From: Bradyrhizobium sp. SZCCHNS1050
GTDB taxonomy: Bacteria; Pseudomonadota; Alphaproteobacteria; Rhizobiales; Xanthobacteraceae
Reading direction: 5' to 3'
Assembly (NCBI RefSeq): GCF_032484785.1
Contig: NZ_JAUETR010000001.1
Coordinates: 806,001 to 870,000, forward strand
DNA: 64,000 nt
A program made the position numbers and the translations under genes. This document shows positions 34,560-45,147 of this stretch, in pieces. Position 1 is the first letter of the stretch. Each line of letters opens with the position of its first letter. The notes under the pieces are model-generated. The model worked only from the letters and a program-made list of their open reading frames with translations. It had not been told where the DNA came from and searched no databases.

Positions 34560-37500
34560 TCATGGACTGCCCGGCGGCGTCAGCACGACCGGCGGACGCG
34601 GCACCGGCCGTGGGCGCGGCGGCAGCGCACCCGGCGCGGGCTTGATCTCGACCGGCGGCGGCAAGGGCGCGACCTGCGGCTGGCTCGATGCCATCGGTGC
34701 CGCCGGCTGAGGCGCAGGGGCGGGAGCCGAGAGCGGCGGGGTCAGCGGCGGCACGACGGCGCGCGGACCACCGAGCTTGGTGCGCGGCTCGCGCCGCGGA
34801 TCACGACCGGGCAGCGGCACGTCGGCCGCGCTCGGTGCCGCCGGGCCAGCCTCGGGTGCACCGGGCAGCGACGCCGTCGACGACGGATAGGCCGGCGGCA
34901 CCTCGCCGCGCGCGATCGCATCCAGCCGCCGCGTCTCGCGATCGATGGCACGCACCGCCAGCCACGACGACAGCGAGGTGACGTCGACCGCGCGCGTCAG
35001 CGCCTCGGACGTCCCGACCACGAACAGCTGGATCTCGGGACGGCTATTGGCATTGCCGACCGTGCTCGTGCTCAGGCTGACGCGAATGTCGGCCTGATCG
35101 GCCGGAATGTCGAAGCCACCGGAGACGATGGCACGGGCGCCCTGCGCTTCGAGCGTGGTGGCGCCGACACGCAGCCGGCCATCGCGGATGATGAAGGGGA
35201 TCTGCGCAGCCGTGACCGGCAACGTCCCCGATGCCAGCACCGGCTCGATCACCTGCCGCAACTTGCCGTCGTCGCTCACCTGGCCTGCGTCGGCCGCGCG
35301 CAACGCCGCATCGAACGCCCGCGGGTCGAGATTGGGGAGCGCCGCATTGTCAAGCGTCACCGTGCCATTGCCCGAGAGCGCATTGATCATTGCCTGCACG
35401 CTGCGTCCTTCGGCGGCGAGCGTCATCTGCGCCGAAACCTTGCCGGCCGGCATCTTCAGGCTGTGATAGCGTAGCGCGTTGCCGTCAATACCGGCCAACT
35501 CGACGCGGCCGTTCAGGACGAGACCATTCGCGTTGGAGCGCGCATCCACGGTCGCGTTGACGTCGCCGCCGCCGAGCTTGCCCTTGAGATTCTCGATGGT
35601 CAGCGACTGGCCGTCGCTCTTGATGGCGCCGCCCAGCGGACGCAGATCAGTGCCGTTCAGAATGGCGCCGCTGAGGGCCTGAAACGAGACGCGTCCGCGC
35701 CATCCCTTCAAGAGACCGGCGCCCAAAGGCTCGGCCGGCTCACGCCCGGCCCCGCCGATCAGCACCGAGAACACTTGCGGCACGTCGAGCGCGTCCAGCC
35801 CGAGTTCGCCGTCGATCTGCTTGTCGTCGTCGAGCACCAGCGCGAGCCGGCCACGCAGCCGCGATCCCCCGACCGTGCTGTCGATGTCGTCGAGCGTCAC
35901 GCGATTGTTGGAAAGACCAAGACGGCCGAACAGGCGGATGTTCTGCGCCGCCGGATCCTGCGGCTTCAATCCGAACAACGGCGACAGATTGGCGCTGCGC
36001 AGGCGCAGATTGACGTTGGCCTTGGCGGTGTCGCCCCAGGGATCGACGGAGCCTTGCGCATCGCCATCGAGACCGGCGCCGGACAGCTTCGCATTCACCC
36101 GCAGCGGCGTCCGCCAGCTGCCGGTCACGCTGGCGTCGAACTGGGCCGGACCATTGCCCGCCGCCGCGACGCGATCGAGTCCGAGCAGCGCCAGCACGGC
36201 ACTGCCCTGCTCCGACGACACCCGGCTCTCGATTCCAAGCTCGGTTCGATCGATCGCATCGAGCTCGAAGCTGCGCAGCGCCGCCGCCGACGGTTTTGCC
36301 GTCAGCGTCGCCGAGCCCTTCAGTTGCGGCGCGTCGAGATCGAGCACCGCCTTGGCCTGGCTGCGATCGGCATTGGCCGGATCCTTGGCGAGATCGAGCG
36401 TAAGCTTCAGCCGGGCGGCACCGGCAGGCGTGCCGAGCGCATCGAAGCGGGCGGCGATCTGCGGCGCGAGCGGCTGCACCAGCGCAGTGATCTCCTTGAG
36501 CGAGCCGGCCATCGAGGTCACCACCAGCCGCCCGGTTGCATCGGCGCGATCGAACCGGCCGGAGCCCTCGCTCGTCACGCCGCTGCTTTGGCCGAACTTG
36601 ATCTGGTCGATGGCGATGGTCTTGGGATCGTAGGAAAAGCGCGCGGTGAGCGGACGCAGCTCCTGGCCGCTGAGCTTGGCGCGGCCGACGTCCAGCGCCA
36701 CGCTGGCCTCCGCCGGCCACTCGCCGGTAACGCCGACCAGCGAACGGGTCACGGCCATCGCCGCGTCGAGATCGAGCCGATCGCCCTTCAGCACCGCCTC
36801 GAAACGCGAGCCCGGCCCCGCTGGCCGGTTGACGAGGGCGACGCGTCCATCGACGGAGCCGCCGTCGATGTCGGCCTTGAGGCTGTCGATCGCGACCCGC
36901 TCCGGCGCCACGTTGAGGTCGCCACGTAGCCGCAGCGGACGCTGGGTGCGATAGCTGCTATCGCCGCGGCCCTGCAGCCAGGCCACCAGCGTGTCGGGCT
37001 CCAACGATTCGAGATCAAGCGCGCCGGTGAAGCCCGATGTGACCGAGGTCGAGATGCCGATGGTCCGGAAGGTCAGCCGTGTCGAGCCGGGCGCGCGCAG
37101 ATCGACCTTTTCGAGGCTCCATGCCGAAGGCTCGTTGTGGAGGTCGGCGGTAAAGTTCTGCACCGGGCGGCCGGAAAGCATGATCTGCTCGGTCGCGAAC
37201 TGCACGTTGGCCGGCATCGGCAGGGTCGGCAGTTGTGCGATCCAATTGCGCAGCGCCGGCAGCACCAGCGCGGGCGCGATCGCCCGCCGATCCTTGATGT
37301 CGTCACCGCCGGCCAGGAGCTTGTCGGCATCGAGCTGGCGTGCGGACAGTGAGGCTTTCAGCACGGGGGCGGCGCCGAAACGGACGTCGCCGCTGCCCGC
37401 GAATTTGAGCGAGCGATCCTCCTGGCCGAAGCTGACCTCGATCTGGTCGAGCTTGGCCGACGCCTGGTCGCCGACGATCTTGGTGGCGATGCGCCAAGGC

Positions 37501-38333
37501 GTCGCGCCGGCCTGGTTCAGCGGACCCGCCTTGGCCTGTTGAGCCTGCTTTGCGGATGACTCCTTCACGGGCTGGGCGGGCTTGTCGTTGTCGGCGCCCT
37601 GCTCCTTCGGGGGCGACGACAGCGTCAGCGCGCCCTCGAACTTCGGCGAGCGGTTGGGAAAGCTGATGAGGCCTTCGATGTCGGCCATCACGGGACGCTC
37701 GCCCGGGTCGATGTTGAGGTGGACGCGCAGGCCGTTGGAGTCCTTGTCCTGGCTCGACGACACCCGGAACGGGTAGCGGCCGCCGCGGATCGACACCGCG
37801 CCGTCGCCGCGCAGCGAACCGGCCAGCGAACGCACGTCGCCGGAGAAGACGATGTCGGTCAGTTCCAGCGTCGAGCGGCTGGCCGCGTCGTGCAGCGCGA
37901 CACGGCCGGTGAGGTTGAGCCGGTCGATGGCGAGCGCGGCCAGATCGAAGCGGCCGGAGGCTGCCGGCAGGTCGACCTGCCCCTTGGCATCGAGGCCGAG
38001 ATCGGCCGCCATGCCGCCGATGGTGAGCTCGTTCGCCCGCCACTGCCCACGCATGAGGTCGCCGAGGCTGAATTCGACGTCGAGCTTGTCGGCGCGCAGC
38101 TTGCCGAGGTGGTTGGCGCCGCCGAAGGTGACCTGGCGCAGCCGCAGCGTCGGCGTCGGCAACAGCCGTGCGTCCAGCGCACCGGCGACCCGCACGGGCA
38201 CGCCAATGATCTTGCCCGCCTCGGCCTCGAACTGCGGCCGGAACTGGTTCCAGTCGACGAAGTACGGGCCGATCAGCGCAGCAAGGAGCGCAAGGATGAA
38301 GGCAATCGCCAAGCCGAGCAGGGTCGTCTGCAC
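34560..38333 (-). CDS. Large AsmA-family envelope protein
   Basis: 1257-residue AsmA/TamB-related protein. One N-terminal membrane anchor (TTLLGLAIAFILALLAALIGPYFVDW) is followed by the AsmA start FRPQFEAEAGKIIGVPVRVAGALDARLLPTPTLRLRQVTF. A very long beta-rich periplasmic part follows, and the C-terminal AsmA_2 unit ends near MINALSGNGTVTLDNAALPNLDP. The last 120 residues are Pro/Ala-rich and disordered. Such proteins bridge inner and outer membranes and move phospholipids. GTG at 38333 is used because GAGGGAG lies just upstream. No obvious operon partner. Confidence 0.9.
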   Translation of the reverse strand: MQTTLLGLAIAFILALLAALIGPYFVDWNQFRPQFEAEAGKIIGVPVRVAGALDARLLPTPTLRLRQVTFGGANHLGKLRADKLDVEFSLGDLMRGQWRANELTIGGMAADLGLDAKGQVDLPAASGRFDLAALAIDRLNLTGRVALHDAASRSTLELTDIVFSGDVRSLAGSLRGDGAVSIRGGRYPFRVSSSQDKDSNGLRVHLNIDPGERPVMADIEGLISFPNRSPKFEGALTLSSPPKEQGADNDKPAQPVKESSAKQAQQAKAGPLNQAGATPWRIATKIVGDQASAKLDQIEVSFGQEDRSLKFAGSGDVRFGAAPVLKASLSARQLDADKLLAGGDDIKDRRAIAPALVLPALRNWIAQLPTLPMPANVQFATEQIMLSGRPVQNFTADLHNEPSAWSLEKVDLRAPGSTRLTFRTIGISTSVTSGFTGALDLESLEPDTLVAWLQGRGDSSYRTQRPLRLRGDLNVAPERVAIDSLKADIDGGSVDGRVALVNRPAGPGSRFEAVLKGDRLDLDAAMAVTRSLVGVTGEWPAEASVALDVGRAKLSGQELRPLTARFSYDPKTIAIDQIKFGQSSGVTSEGSGRFDRADATGRLVVTSMAGSLKEITALVQPLAPQIAARFDALGTPAGAARLKLTLDLAKDPANADRSQAKAVLDLDAPQLKGSATLTAKPSAAALRSFELDAIDRTELGIESRVSSEQGSAVLALLGLDRVAAAGNGPAQFDASVTGSWRTPLRVNAKLSGAGLDGDAQGSVDPWGDTAKANVNLRLRSANLSPLFGLKPQDPAAQNIRLFGRLGLSNNRVTLDDIDSTVGGSRLRGRLALVLDDDKQIDGELGLDALDVPQVFSVLIGGAGREPAEPLGAGLLKGWRGRVSFQALSGAILNGTDLRPLGGAIKSDGQSLTIENLKGKLGGGDVNATVDARSNANGLVLNGRVELAGIDGNALRYHSLKMPAGKVSAQMTLAAEGRSVQAMINALSGNGTVTLDNAALPNLDPRAFDAALRAADAGQVSDDGKLRQVIEPVLASGTLPVTAAQIPFIIRDGRLRVGATTLEAQGARAIVSGGFDIPADQADIRVSLSTSTVGNANSRPEIQLFVVGTSEALTRAVDVTSLSSWLAVRAIDRETRRLDAIARGEVPPAYPSSTASLPGAPEAGPAAPSAADVPLPGRDPRREPRTKLGGPRAVVPPLTPPLSAPAPAPQPAAPMASSQPQVAPLPPPVEIKPAPGALPPRPRPVPRPPVVLTPPGSP

Positions 38334-38501
38334 GGGGTCTCCCTCAAAGGACAACGCTCCGGCGTCCCAACCTTAAAACCAATGCGGCCGCGGCCCACTG
38401 GCATCGATACCGGAGCGCTGCATCATATAGGATTAAGTATGGCGAAGTCACAGCGCTGTCGGTCTTTCCGGGGCGTTGGACAACTCCGTTGACGAAGATG
38501 G

Positions 38502-39734
<1,233 letters not shown>

Positions 39735-39806
39735 GGGGTTCCTCTCCCTGGATTGGCCGATTAGCTCACGGCCGCGGCGCGATGGCAAGTCGGCCCCGAT
39801 CACACA

Positions 39807-41108
39807 TCATGCCGCCGCCCCCGCCGTCTTTAACCTGTGCAACTGGCCGGCGACGAGGCGGACCCGGCGGGGGGCCGCGATCCAGATCGCCGCCGCCGAG
39901 ACGAAGGCGCCGAGGAAGGCGATCACGAAGCCCGGCGTGTAGCTCAGGGTGTAGTCATACAGCACGCCGGTCACCCACGGCCCCGCTGCGCCGCCGCACA
40001 GCCCGATCAACATCAGCGTTCCGAAGATGCTGCCGAAATGCGCCCCCTGGAATATTTCCAGCGCGACCGCGCCCATCACCGAGGTCAGGCCGTAGCCCAG
40101 CGCGCCCTGCGTCGCCACCATGACGTAGATCAGCACCAGCGACGGCGCGGCCTTGAGCGCGATCAGCGCGGCGAAGCAGATCGCGAAGCCGAGACAGCCC
40201 AATCCCCACACCGCCTCGCGCCCCAGGCGGTCCGACAGATGGCCGAGCGCGATCTGGCCGGGAATCCCGAGCAGGCTGACGGCCCCGAGCGCCCACACCG
40301 CGACGCTCGAGCTGAAGCCGATCTCGAGCAGGTATTTCGTCTGGTGCACCTGCACCGCGTACCAGACATAGAGCCCGAAGAAATAGCCCAGCGCGAGCCA
40401 CCAGAACCGGCCCGTGCGCAACGCGCGCGACAACGTCCAGTCGGTGCCGGCCCAGGCGGCGTCGACGACGTTGGAGACCGGCTTGGCCGCGTGGGCGAGC
40501 GGCGCGGCGTCGCCGTCGGGGCGCAGGCCGATCTCCTCCGGCTTCTTGCGCAGCAAGAAATTGATCGGCGCCAGCACAACCAGCACGACGATGCCCATCG
40601 CGGTGCAGGCCGTGCGCCAGTTGGTCTGCGCGATCATGTGCTGCACCCACGGCAACAGCGTCATCGAGCCGACGCCGACGCCGGCGAAGGCGATGCCGAT
40701 CGCCAGCCCGCGGCGGCGAATGAACCAGTTCGGCAGGAACAAGGACTGGCCGGAATAGCCAAGGCAGACGCTGCCGGCGCCGACCATCACGCCGATGGTG
40801 AGGTACAGATGCCAGGGCTGCGTGGTCAGCGGCGCGAGCAGGAGACCGCCGGCCATCAGCACGACGCCGAGCTCCATTACGGCCCGCGGGCCGGTGCGAT
40901 CCATCAGCCGTCCGATCAGCGGACTGACGATTCCGGAGGCAACGAAGCCGAACGAGAACGCGCCGGCGGTGACGCCGCGGTCCCAGCCGAATTCGGCGAG
41001 AACAGGCGGATAGAACAGCGAGAACGCGGTGCGCGCATTGACGCCGACGGCCATCGTCACGAAAGTCACGGCGACGATGACCCAGCCATAATAGAACGGC
41101 AGGCGCAT
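39807..41108 (-). CDS. MFS transporter, oxalate/formate or monocarboxylate type
   Basis: 433 residues, 12 membrane segments. FYYGWVIVAVTFVTMAVGVNARTAFSLFYPPVLAEFGWDRG is typical of the OFA/MCT-like branch; RLMDRTGPRAVMELG is the MFS loop 2-3 motif. A central loop (about 195-235) separates the two halves. ATG at 41108 has GGGAG 12 bases upstream. The substrate is probably a small carboxylic acid, possibly linked to the P450 downstream. Confidence 0.9.
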   Translation of the reverse strand: MRLPFYYGWVIVAVTFVTMAVGVNARTAFSLFYPPVLAEFGWDRGVTAGAFSFGFVASGIVSPLIGRLMDRTGPRAVMELGVVLMAGGLLLAPLTTQPWHLYLTIGVMVGAGSVCLGYSGQSLFLPNWFIRRRGLAIGIAFAGVGVGSMTLLPWVQHMIAQTNWRTACTAMGIVVLVVLAPINFLLRKKPEEIGLRPDGDAAPLAHAAKPVSNVVDAAWAGTDWTLSRALRTGRFWWLALGYFFGLYVWYAVQVHQTKYLLEIGFSSSVAVWALGAVSLLGIPGQIALGHLSDRLGREAVWGLGCLGFAICFAALIALKAAPSLVLIYVMVATQGALGYGLTSVMGAVALEIFQGAHFGSIFGTLMLIGLCGGAAGPWVTGVLYDYTLSYTPGFVIAFLGAFVSAAAIWIAAPRRVRLVAGQLHRLKTAGAAA

Positions 41109-41246
41109 TGTTGTTTCACTCCCTGGTGCATCCTTCGCATCATCTGCATGCGGAGGGGTCAAGGATTTTCTACGCCGCGCCATCCCGTGTCAGTTACCTC
41201 CGAGGTCATGTGTGCGGCGCACCTTTGGGAACACTGGCCTCTCCTC

Positions 41247-41322
41247 CGTCATGGCGAGCGCAGCGAAGCAATCCAGGGCTGTGGACGGGACTCTCGATTG
41301 CTTCGCTGTGCTCGCAATGACG
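41247..41322. repeat. Interspersed palindromic element, family B (copy 2)
   Basis: CGTCATGGCGAGCGCAGCG...GCAATCC pairs with CGATTGCTTCGCTGTGCTCGC...AATGACG. Same family as 3510-3592. It lies in the 747-base gap between the MFS gene and the transposase. Confidence 0.8.
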
Positions 41323-41424
41323 ACGCTGAGATATCTCGCGCTCATCGAACAGACCGACGCGCGTCTGCAATTCCGCGGCATGACATGCCCGGGCTGTGCA
41401 ACGTCCGTTCACCCTCATCGAACA

Positions 41425-41787
41425 GGAGGGCGCAGGGAAGGCCGGGCGCTGGCCGCGCCCGTGGCCCGCCTGCTCAAAAAAATGCAGGCGGCAGGTACCA
41501 CAGGTTCAGCCGAGATCGCCCGGCCCTCCCTGCGCGATGGGCTTCACGCTTATATGCAGGCTTCCTGGCGCTCGGCTTGTTGGCCGCCATGCGCGACAAC
41601 GCGTTTCACGCGTTGCGCGGTGATACCAGCGTCGAGGTATCAGAACCCTGCAACTTCACGTCCGCAAGAGCTTCGTTCGTCCGCACATCGAAAGGACATG
41701 CTGCGAGTTCTCGCGGCCACCGCTCCCCGCCTCGCGTGTCGTGACGATCGCGCGCAACGCCCCTGCGCAAGTGAGGCGGGATGCGCG
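41425..41787 (-). repeat. Long interspersed repeat (copy 2, inverted)
   Basis: Reverse-strand copy of the repeat at 7735-8100, with the same order of shared blocks (GCGCATCCCGCCTCAC, GATCGTCACGACACGCGAGG, TATAAGCGTGAAG, CTGTGGTACCTGCCGCCTGC). Overall similarity appears high by eye, with small differences in the inner hairpins. The IS element begins 24 bases beyond its end. Confidence 0.85.
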
Positions 41788-41811
41788 AGAGGATCGCGGT
41801 GATTTGCCCGA

Positions 41812-43494
41812 CGAGGCTGGGCAAGAACTCAGTGTTCACGGTAAGATTTGGAGGCATGACGAATCGGCCGTTCAAGAGCGGCGAGAGCCGCGATCAAGAG
41901 AGCCTGCTTCCGCCTCGGATTGAGGATTATGTCGGGCCGGACAATCCGGTTCGTGCGATTGACAGCTACGTCAACGCCCTCGATCTTGCCAAGCTTGGCT
42001 TCCGCCACGCCAAGCGGAGGGGATTGGGTGTCGGGCAGCCGCCGTACGATCCGGCGGACCTGCTGAAGCTTTATCTCTATGGTTATCTGAACCAGATCAG
42101 ATCGTCGCGCCGGCTCGAGCGTGAAGCCGGCCGCAATCTGGAGCTGATCTGGCTGTTGAGGAACCTGAAGCCCGGCTATCGGACGATTGCGAACTTCCGC
42201 AAGGAGAACTGGGCTGCCTTGAAGGCGGCGAACCGTAGCTTCGTCCTGTTGCTGCAGGAGATCGGGCTGATCGGCGGGACCCTGGTCGCGGTCGATGGCG
42301 CGCTGTTCCACGGCAATGCCAGCAAGGACAGCATCTTCACGCGCGGGAAGCTCGCCAAACAGATCGCCAAGCTCGATGAGGAGATCGAGGCGTACGGCAA
42401 GTCTCTCGACACCAACGACGCGACGGAAGCCAAGCGGCCCGGCGACGGCAAGGATGACAACAAGGATGGAGGCGATGTCGGGGACAAGATCAAGGAGCTG
42501 ATGGCCAAGCGTGAACGCGCACAGTCCGATCTGGAGAACCTGGACAAAGGCGACAAGGGACAGGTGTCGAAGACCGATCCCGATGCGCGGCTGCTGAGCA
42601 AGGGCGACCAGACGATCGCAGGCTACAATGTCCAGAGCGTCGTCGACGACAAGCATAAGCTGATCATCGCCAGCGAGGTCGTCAATCGCAGCGATACAGG
42701 ACACCTTCATATGATGGCGAAGGCGGCCAAGGAGGGCCTCCAGGTCGAGGCGCTGCAGATACTGGCGGATGTCGGCTATTACAACAGCGGGGATCTCAAG
42801 GCTTGCGAGGATGACGGCATCACCGCCTATGTCCCGCTGCATCACGGCAATGGCAAGAAGCACGGTCGCTTCACGCGAGGTGACTTCACCTACAATTCCG
42901 CAACCGACACCTATCAGTGTCCCGCAGGCCAAGCGCTGCATCCAACGAAGAAGCTCTGGAAGAATACGAGCGGCAGGATGGAACGCCGCTACCTGGCCTC
43001 CGTAGCGACTTGCGGCATCTGCCTCCTCAAGGCGTCTTGTCTCTCTGCGAAGGCAAAAAGCCGCAGCGTCTCTCGATGGGAGCACGAAGAGGTGCTGGAT
43101 CGTCACCGCCAGAGGATGGCGAGCGAACAGGCCGGCCGATTGATGCGCCGCCGCTCAGCCATCGTCGAGCACCCGTTCGGCACGCTCAAGTGCCGCGCCG
43201 GCTATCAGCACTTCCTTGTCCGCGGCTTCGACAAGGTTCGCGGGGAATGGAGCCTGATGGCGCTCTCCTACAACCTCACCCGCGTCCTCAACATTCTCGG
43301 TTTCGACGACTTCCTCGCCCGCATCGCCGAATGGGCTCTTGCAGCTCTACATGCCACTTCTGGCAAGGCAAGGGGCGCATGGGAGGCGATTTCGTTTGCC
43401 CTCATCCGGTTCTGGACCATGATGCAGTCATGGCTCGAAATTGCACCGCGCCGAGCCCTCTCAGCCCCCTAATTCGGATTCTTGCCCAGCCTCG
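41812..43494 (+). mobile_element. IS1182-type insertion sequence
   Basis: A transposase gene is flanked by exact 16-base inverted repeats: CGAGGCTGGGCAAGAA at 41812-41827 and its complement at 43479-43494. Total length about 1.68 kb. A clear target-site duplication was not found. The element sits between the end of a long repeat and a strong hairpin, and a short TTTGCCCGAC sequence occurs outside both ends in inverted orientation. Confidence 0.82.
41856..43472 (+). CDS. IS1182-family transposase
   Basis: 538-residue DDE transposase. The N-terminal DUF772-type unit reads PPRIEDYVGPDNPVRAIDSYV, YDPADLLKLYLYGYLNQIRSSRRLE and LLRNLKPGYRTIANFRKEN. VAVDGALFHGNAS holds the first catalytic Asp and ILADVGYYNSGDLKAC the second. 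RRRSAIVEHPFGTLKCRAGYQHFLVRGFDKVRGE is the Y-(2)-R-(3)-E-(6)-K-like C-terminal motif. A charged segment around residues 160-245 is probably coiled coil. GGAGGC just precedes the ATG. The frame is intact, so it may be active. Confidence 0.93.
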   Translation: MTNRPFKSGESRDQESLLPPRIEDYVGPDNPVRAIDSYVNALDLAKLGFRHAKRRGLGVGQPPYDPADLLKLYLYGYLNQIRSSRRLEREAGRNLELIWLLRNLKPGYRTIANFRKENWAALKAANRSFVLLLQEIGLIGGTLVAVDGALFHGNASKDSIFTRGKLAKQIAKLDEEIEAYGKSLDTNDATEAKRPGDGKDDNKDGGDVGDKIKELMAKRERAQSDLENLDKGDKGQVSKTDPDARLLSKGDQTIAGYNVQSVVDDKHKLIIASEVVNRSDTGHLHMMAKAAKEGLQVEALQILADVGYYNSGDLKACEDDGITAYVPLHHGNGKKHGRFTRGDFTYNSATDTYQCPAGQALHPTKKLWKNTSGRMERRYLASVATCGICLLKASCLSAKAKSRSVSRWEHEEVLDRHRQRMASEQAGRLMRRRSAIVEHPFGTLKCRAGYQHFLVRGFDKVRGEWSLMALSYNLTRVLNILGFDDFLARIAEWALAALHATSGKARGAWEAISFALIRFWTMMQSWLEIAPRRALSAP

Positions 43495-43526
43495 ACGACG
43501 CAAGCGAAATGACTGCGACAAAGTAA

Positions 43527-43553
43527 CCCGTCGGGCAAAATGGGCCCGACGGG
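43527..43553 (-). terminator. Hairpin downstream of the dioxygenase gene
   Basis: CCCGTCGGGC and GCCCGACGGG form a perfect ten-pair stem with a seven-base loop, 32 bases after the stop of the leftward dioxygenase gene. On that strand it is followed by TTACTTTGT, a moderate T run. It probably ends that transcript and shields it from the IS element. Confidence 0.6.
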
Positions 43554-43584
43554 CAGATGCAGATCGAACTAACAAGTCAGCGGC

Positions 43585-44397
43585 TCACGCCGCAGCCTTC
43601 GCCTCGTCTGCGCCATGGAACGCATACACGTCCATGCGCAGCACGCCGTAATTGGCGCTGTTGTGCAGGCGCTCCACGCGGGCGCCCTCGCCAGCGGCGC
43701 CGAGCGCGGCGAACAGCGGCAGGAAGTGCTCGTCGGTCGGATGGTTGTCGCGCGCGTGCGGGGCGAGACGGCGGTAGTCGACGAGATCGTCGACGCGACC
43801 CTCGATCGCGGCCTGGTGCACCCAGTCGGCGAAGTCGACCACCCAGGACGGCGCGGGATCGTCGATGTCGAGCCGGCGCTTGCGGAACTCGCCGAGATTG
43901 TGGGTGAAGCTGCCGCTGCCGATGATCAGCACGCCCTCCTCGCGCAGCGGCGCCAGCGCACGGCCGAGCGCGAGATGATGCGCAGGGCCCTGCTCGGTCT
44001 GGATCGAGAGCTGCAGCACCGGAATGTCGGCCTGCGGGTACATCAGGAGCAGCGGCACCCAGGCGCCGTGATCGAGGCCGCGCTCGCGGTCGATGCCGAC
44101 CGGCAGGCCGGCCGCCTGCAACCGCGCCGCGACGGCCTGCGCGAGATCGGGCGCCCCCGGCGCGGGATAGCGCAACTGATAGAGCTCACGGGGAAAGCCG
44201 TAGAAGTCGTAGATGGTCTCGTTGGTGGCCACCGCATTGACGGCGGGGATGTCGGTCTCCCAATGCGCCGAGATCACCAGGATCGCCTTCGGCCGCGGCA
44301 GGCTGCCGCCGAGGCCGACGAGGAAGTCACGGGCGGCCGAATCCGTGAGCGGCAGCATCGGCGAGCCGTGCGACAGGAAGATGCTGGGCAGGGTCAT
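43585..44397 (-). CDS. DODA-type extradiol dioxygenase family protein
   Basis: 270-residue class III ring-cleavage dioxygenase homologue related to plant DOPA 4,5-dioxygenase and E. coli YgiD. Metal-ligand motifs are visible: IFLSHGSPML at the N-terminus, AILVISAHWETD, and LDHGAWVPLLLMYP; IGSGSFTHNLGEF is also conserved. It probably opens a catechol-type ring using Fe(II) or Zn(II); the true substrate is unknown. It stands alone, with a DoxX gene on the same strand 213 bases upstream. Confidence 0.93.
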   Translation of the reverse strand: MTLPSIFLSHGSPMLPLTDSAARDFLVGLGGSLPRPKAILVISAHWETDIPAVNAVATNETIYDFYGFPRELYQLRYPAPGAPDLAQAVAARLQAAGLPVGIDRERGLDHGAWVPLLLMYPQADIPVLQLSIQTEQGPAHHLALGRALAPLREEGVLIIGSGSFTHNLGEFRKRRLDIDDPAPSWVVDFADWVHQAAIEGRVDDLVDYRRLAPHARDNHPTDEHFLPLFAALGAAGEGARVERLHNSANYGVLRMDVYAFHGADEAKAAA

Positions 44398-44449
44398 GTC
44401 ATGGCTCCTCGTGCAATGGATATCTCAGGTGGCGCCCCAAACCACAACT

Positions 44450-44573
44450 GTCGTCCCTGCGAACGCAGGGACCCATACCGCGTGATCGACGGTCGAGGCA
44501 GGCTGAGCGTCGCCCCTCGTGCTCGACTCAGATTTGCCTGTGGTCATGGGTCTCCGCGTTCGCGGGGACGACG
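44450..44573. repeat. Interspersed palindromic element, family E
   Basis: GTCGTCCCTGCGAACGCAGG and GACCCATA pair with TCATGGGTC and CGCGTTCGCGGGGACGAC at the far end, about 124 bases overall. It lies between the dioxygenase and DoxX genes. Confidence 0.8.
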
Positions 44574-44610
44574 GGGTTTCGGCGACCGCTGTCGGCCCCC
44601 TACGCCAGCG

Positions 44611-45045
44611 TCAATGCGCGCTGCGCAACTGCCCGCCGGCAAGGCCGCTGCGAAGGCTGCCCAGCGCATAGGCGCCGTCGCCGAGCAGGGCCTGGATCAC
44701 CAGGGTGACGGCCCAGAACGCCGGATACTCCCAGCCGCCCTTCGGATTGTTGAAGAAGAACCCGGCAGAGCCATGCACGGTGAAGATGGCGCCGAGCAGG
44801 ATCGGCACGGCGGCGAGCGCGACCCAGCGGGTGGCGATGCCGAGGATCAGGGCAATGCCGGCCAGGATCTCGGCGGCGATCACGAGATAGGCCAGCTCGG
44901 GCGGCAGGCCGATGCTGCCGAAGAACTTTGCGGTGCCGGCCGGGCTGAAGACGAACAGCTTGAGGCTGGCATGGGCCAGGAACAGCCCGCCAAGAGTGAG
45001 GCGGAGCAGGAGCGCGGCATAAGGCGCAGTACGGGAATCGATCAT
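44611..45045 (-). CDS. DoxX-family membrane protein
   Basis: 144 residues with four membrane helices: LLLRLTLGGLFLAHASLKL, then FGSIGLPPELAYLVIAAEILAGIALILG, WVALAAVPILLGAIFTVHG and FWAVTLVIQALLGDG. The DoxX motifs match. Family members are linked to respiratory or redox stress functions, often undefined. It diverges from a LysR gene, which probably controls it. Confidence 0.9.
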   Translation of the reverse strand: MIDSRTAPYAALLLRLTLGGLFLAHASLKLFVFSPAGTAKFFGSIGLPPELAYLVIAAEILAGIALILGIATRWVALAAVPILLGAIFTVHGSAGFFFNNPKGGWEYPAFWAVTLVIQALLGDGAYALGSLRSGLAGGQLRSAH

Positions 45046-45124
45046 CGGGACCTCCGTGGGGACTTCCCGCCATATGGATCATTTCCCCTCAGACGATAAT
45101 CCGCTACAATGGAAAATCAGTTCA

Positions 45125-45137
45125 CACTCCAAGAGTG
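45125..45137. promoter_or_regulatory. Palindrome before a LysR gene
   Basis: CACTC-CAA-GAGTG is a perfect dyad, extended imperfectly to TCACACTC/GAGTGAGA. It ends ten bases before the LysR start codon, where binding would block the gene's own expression. It may also serve the divergent DoxX gene. Confidence 0.45.
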
Positions 45138-45147
45138 AGATGATCCA

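Noticed and set aside
41781..41855. Upstream start for the transposase at 41781
   Set aside because: It would put the left inverted repeat inside the coding sequence; ATG at 41856 follows GGAGGC and fits the family.
41829..43106. 425-codon minus-strand frame inside the IS
   Set aside because: Shadow of the transposase; a second protein on the opposite strand is not supported.
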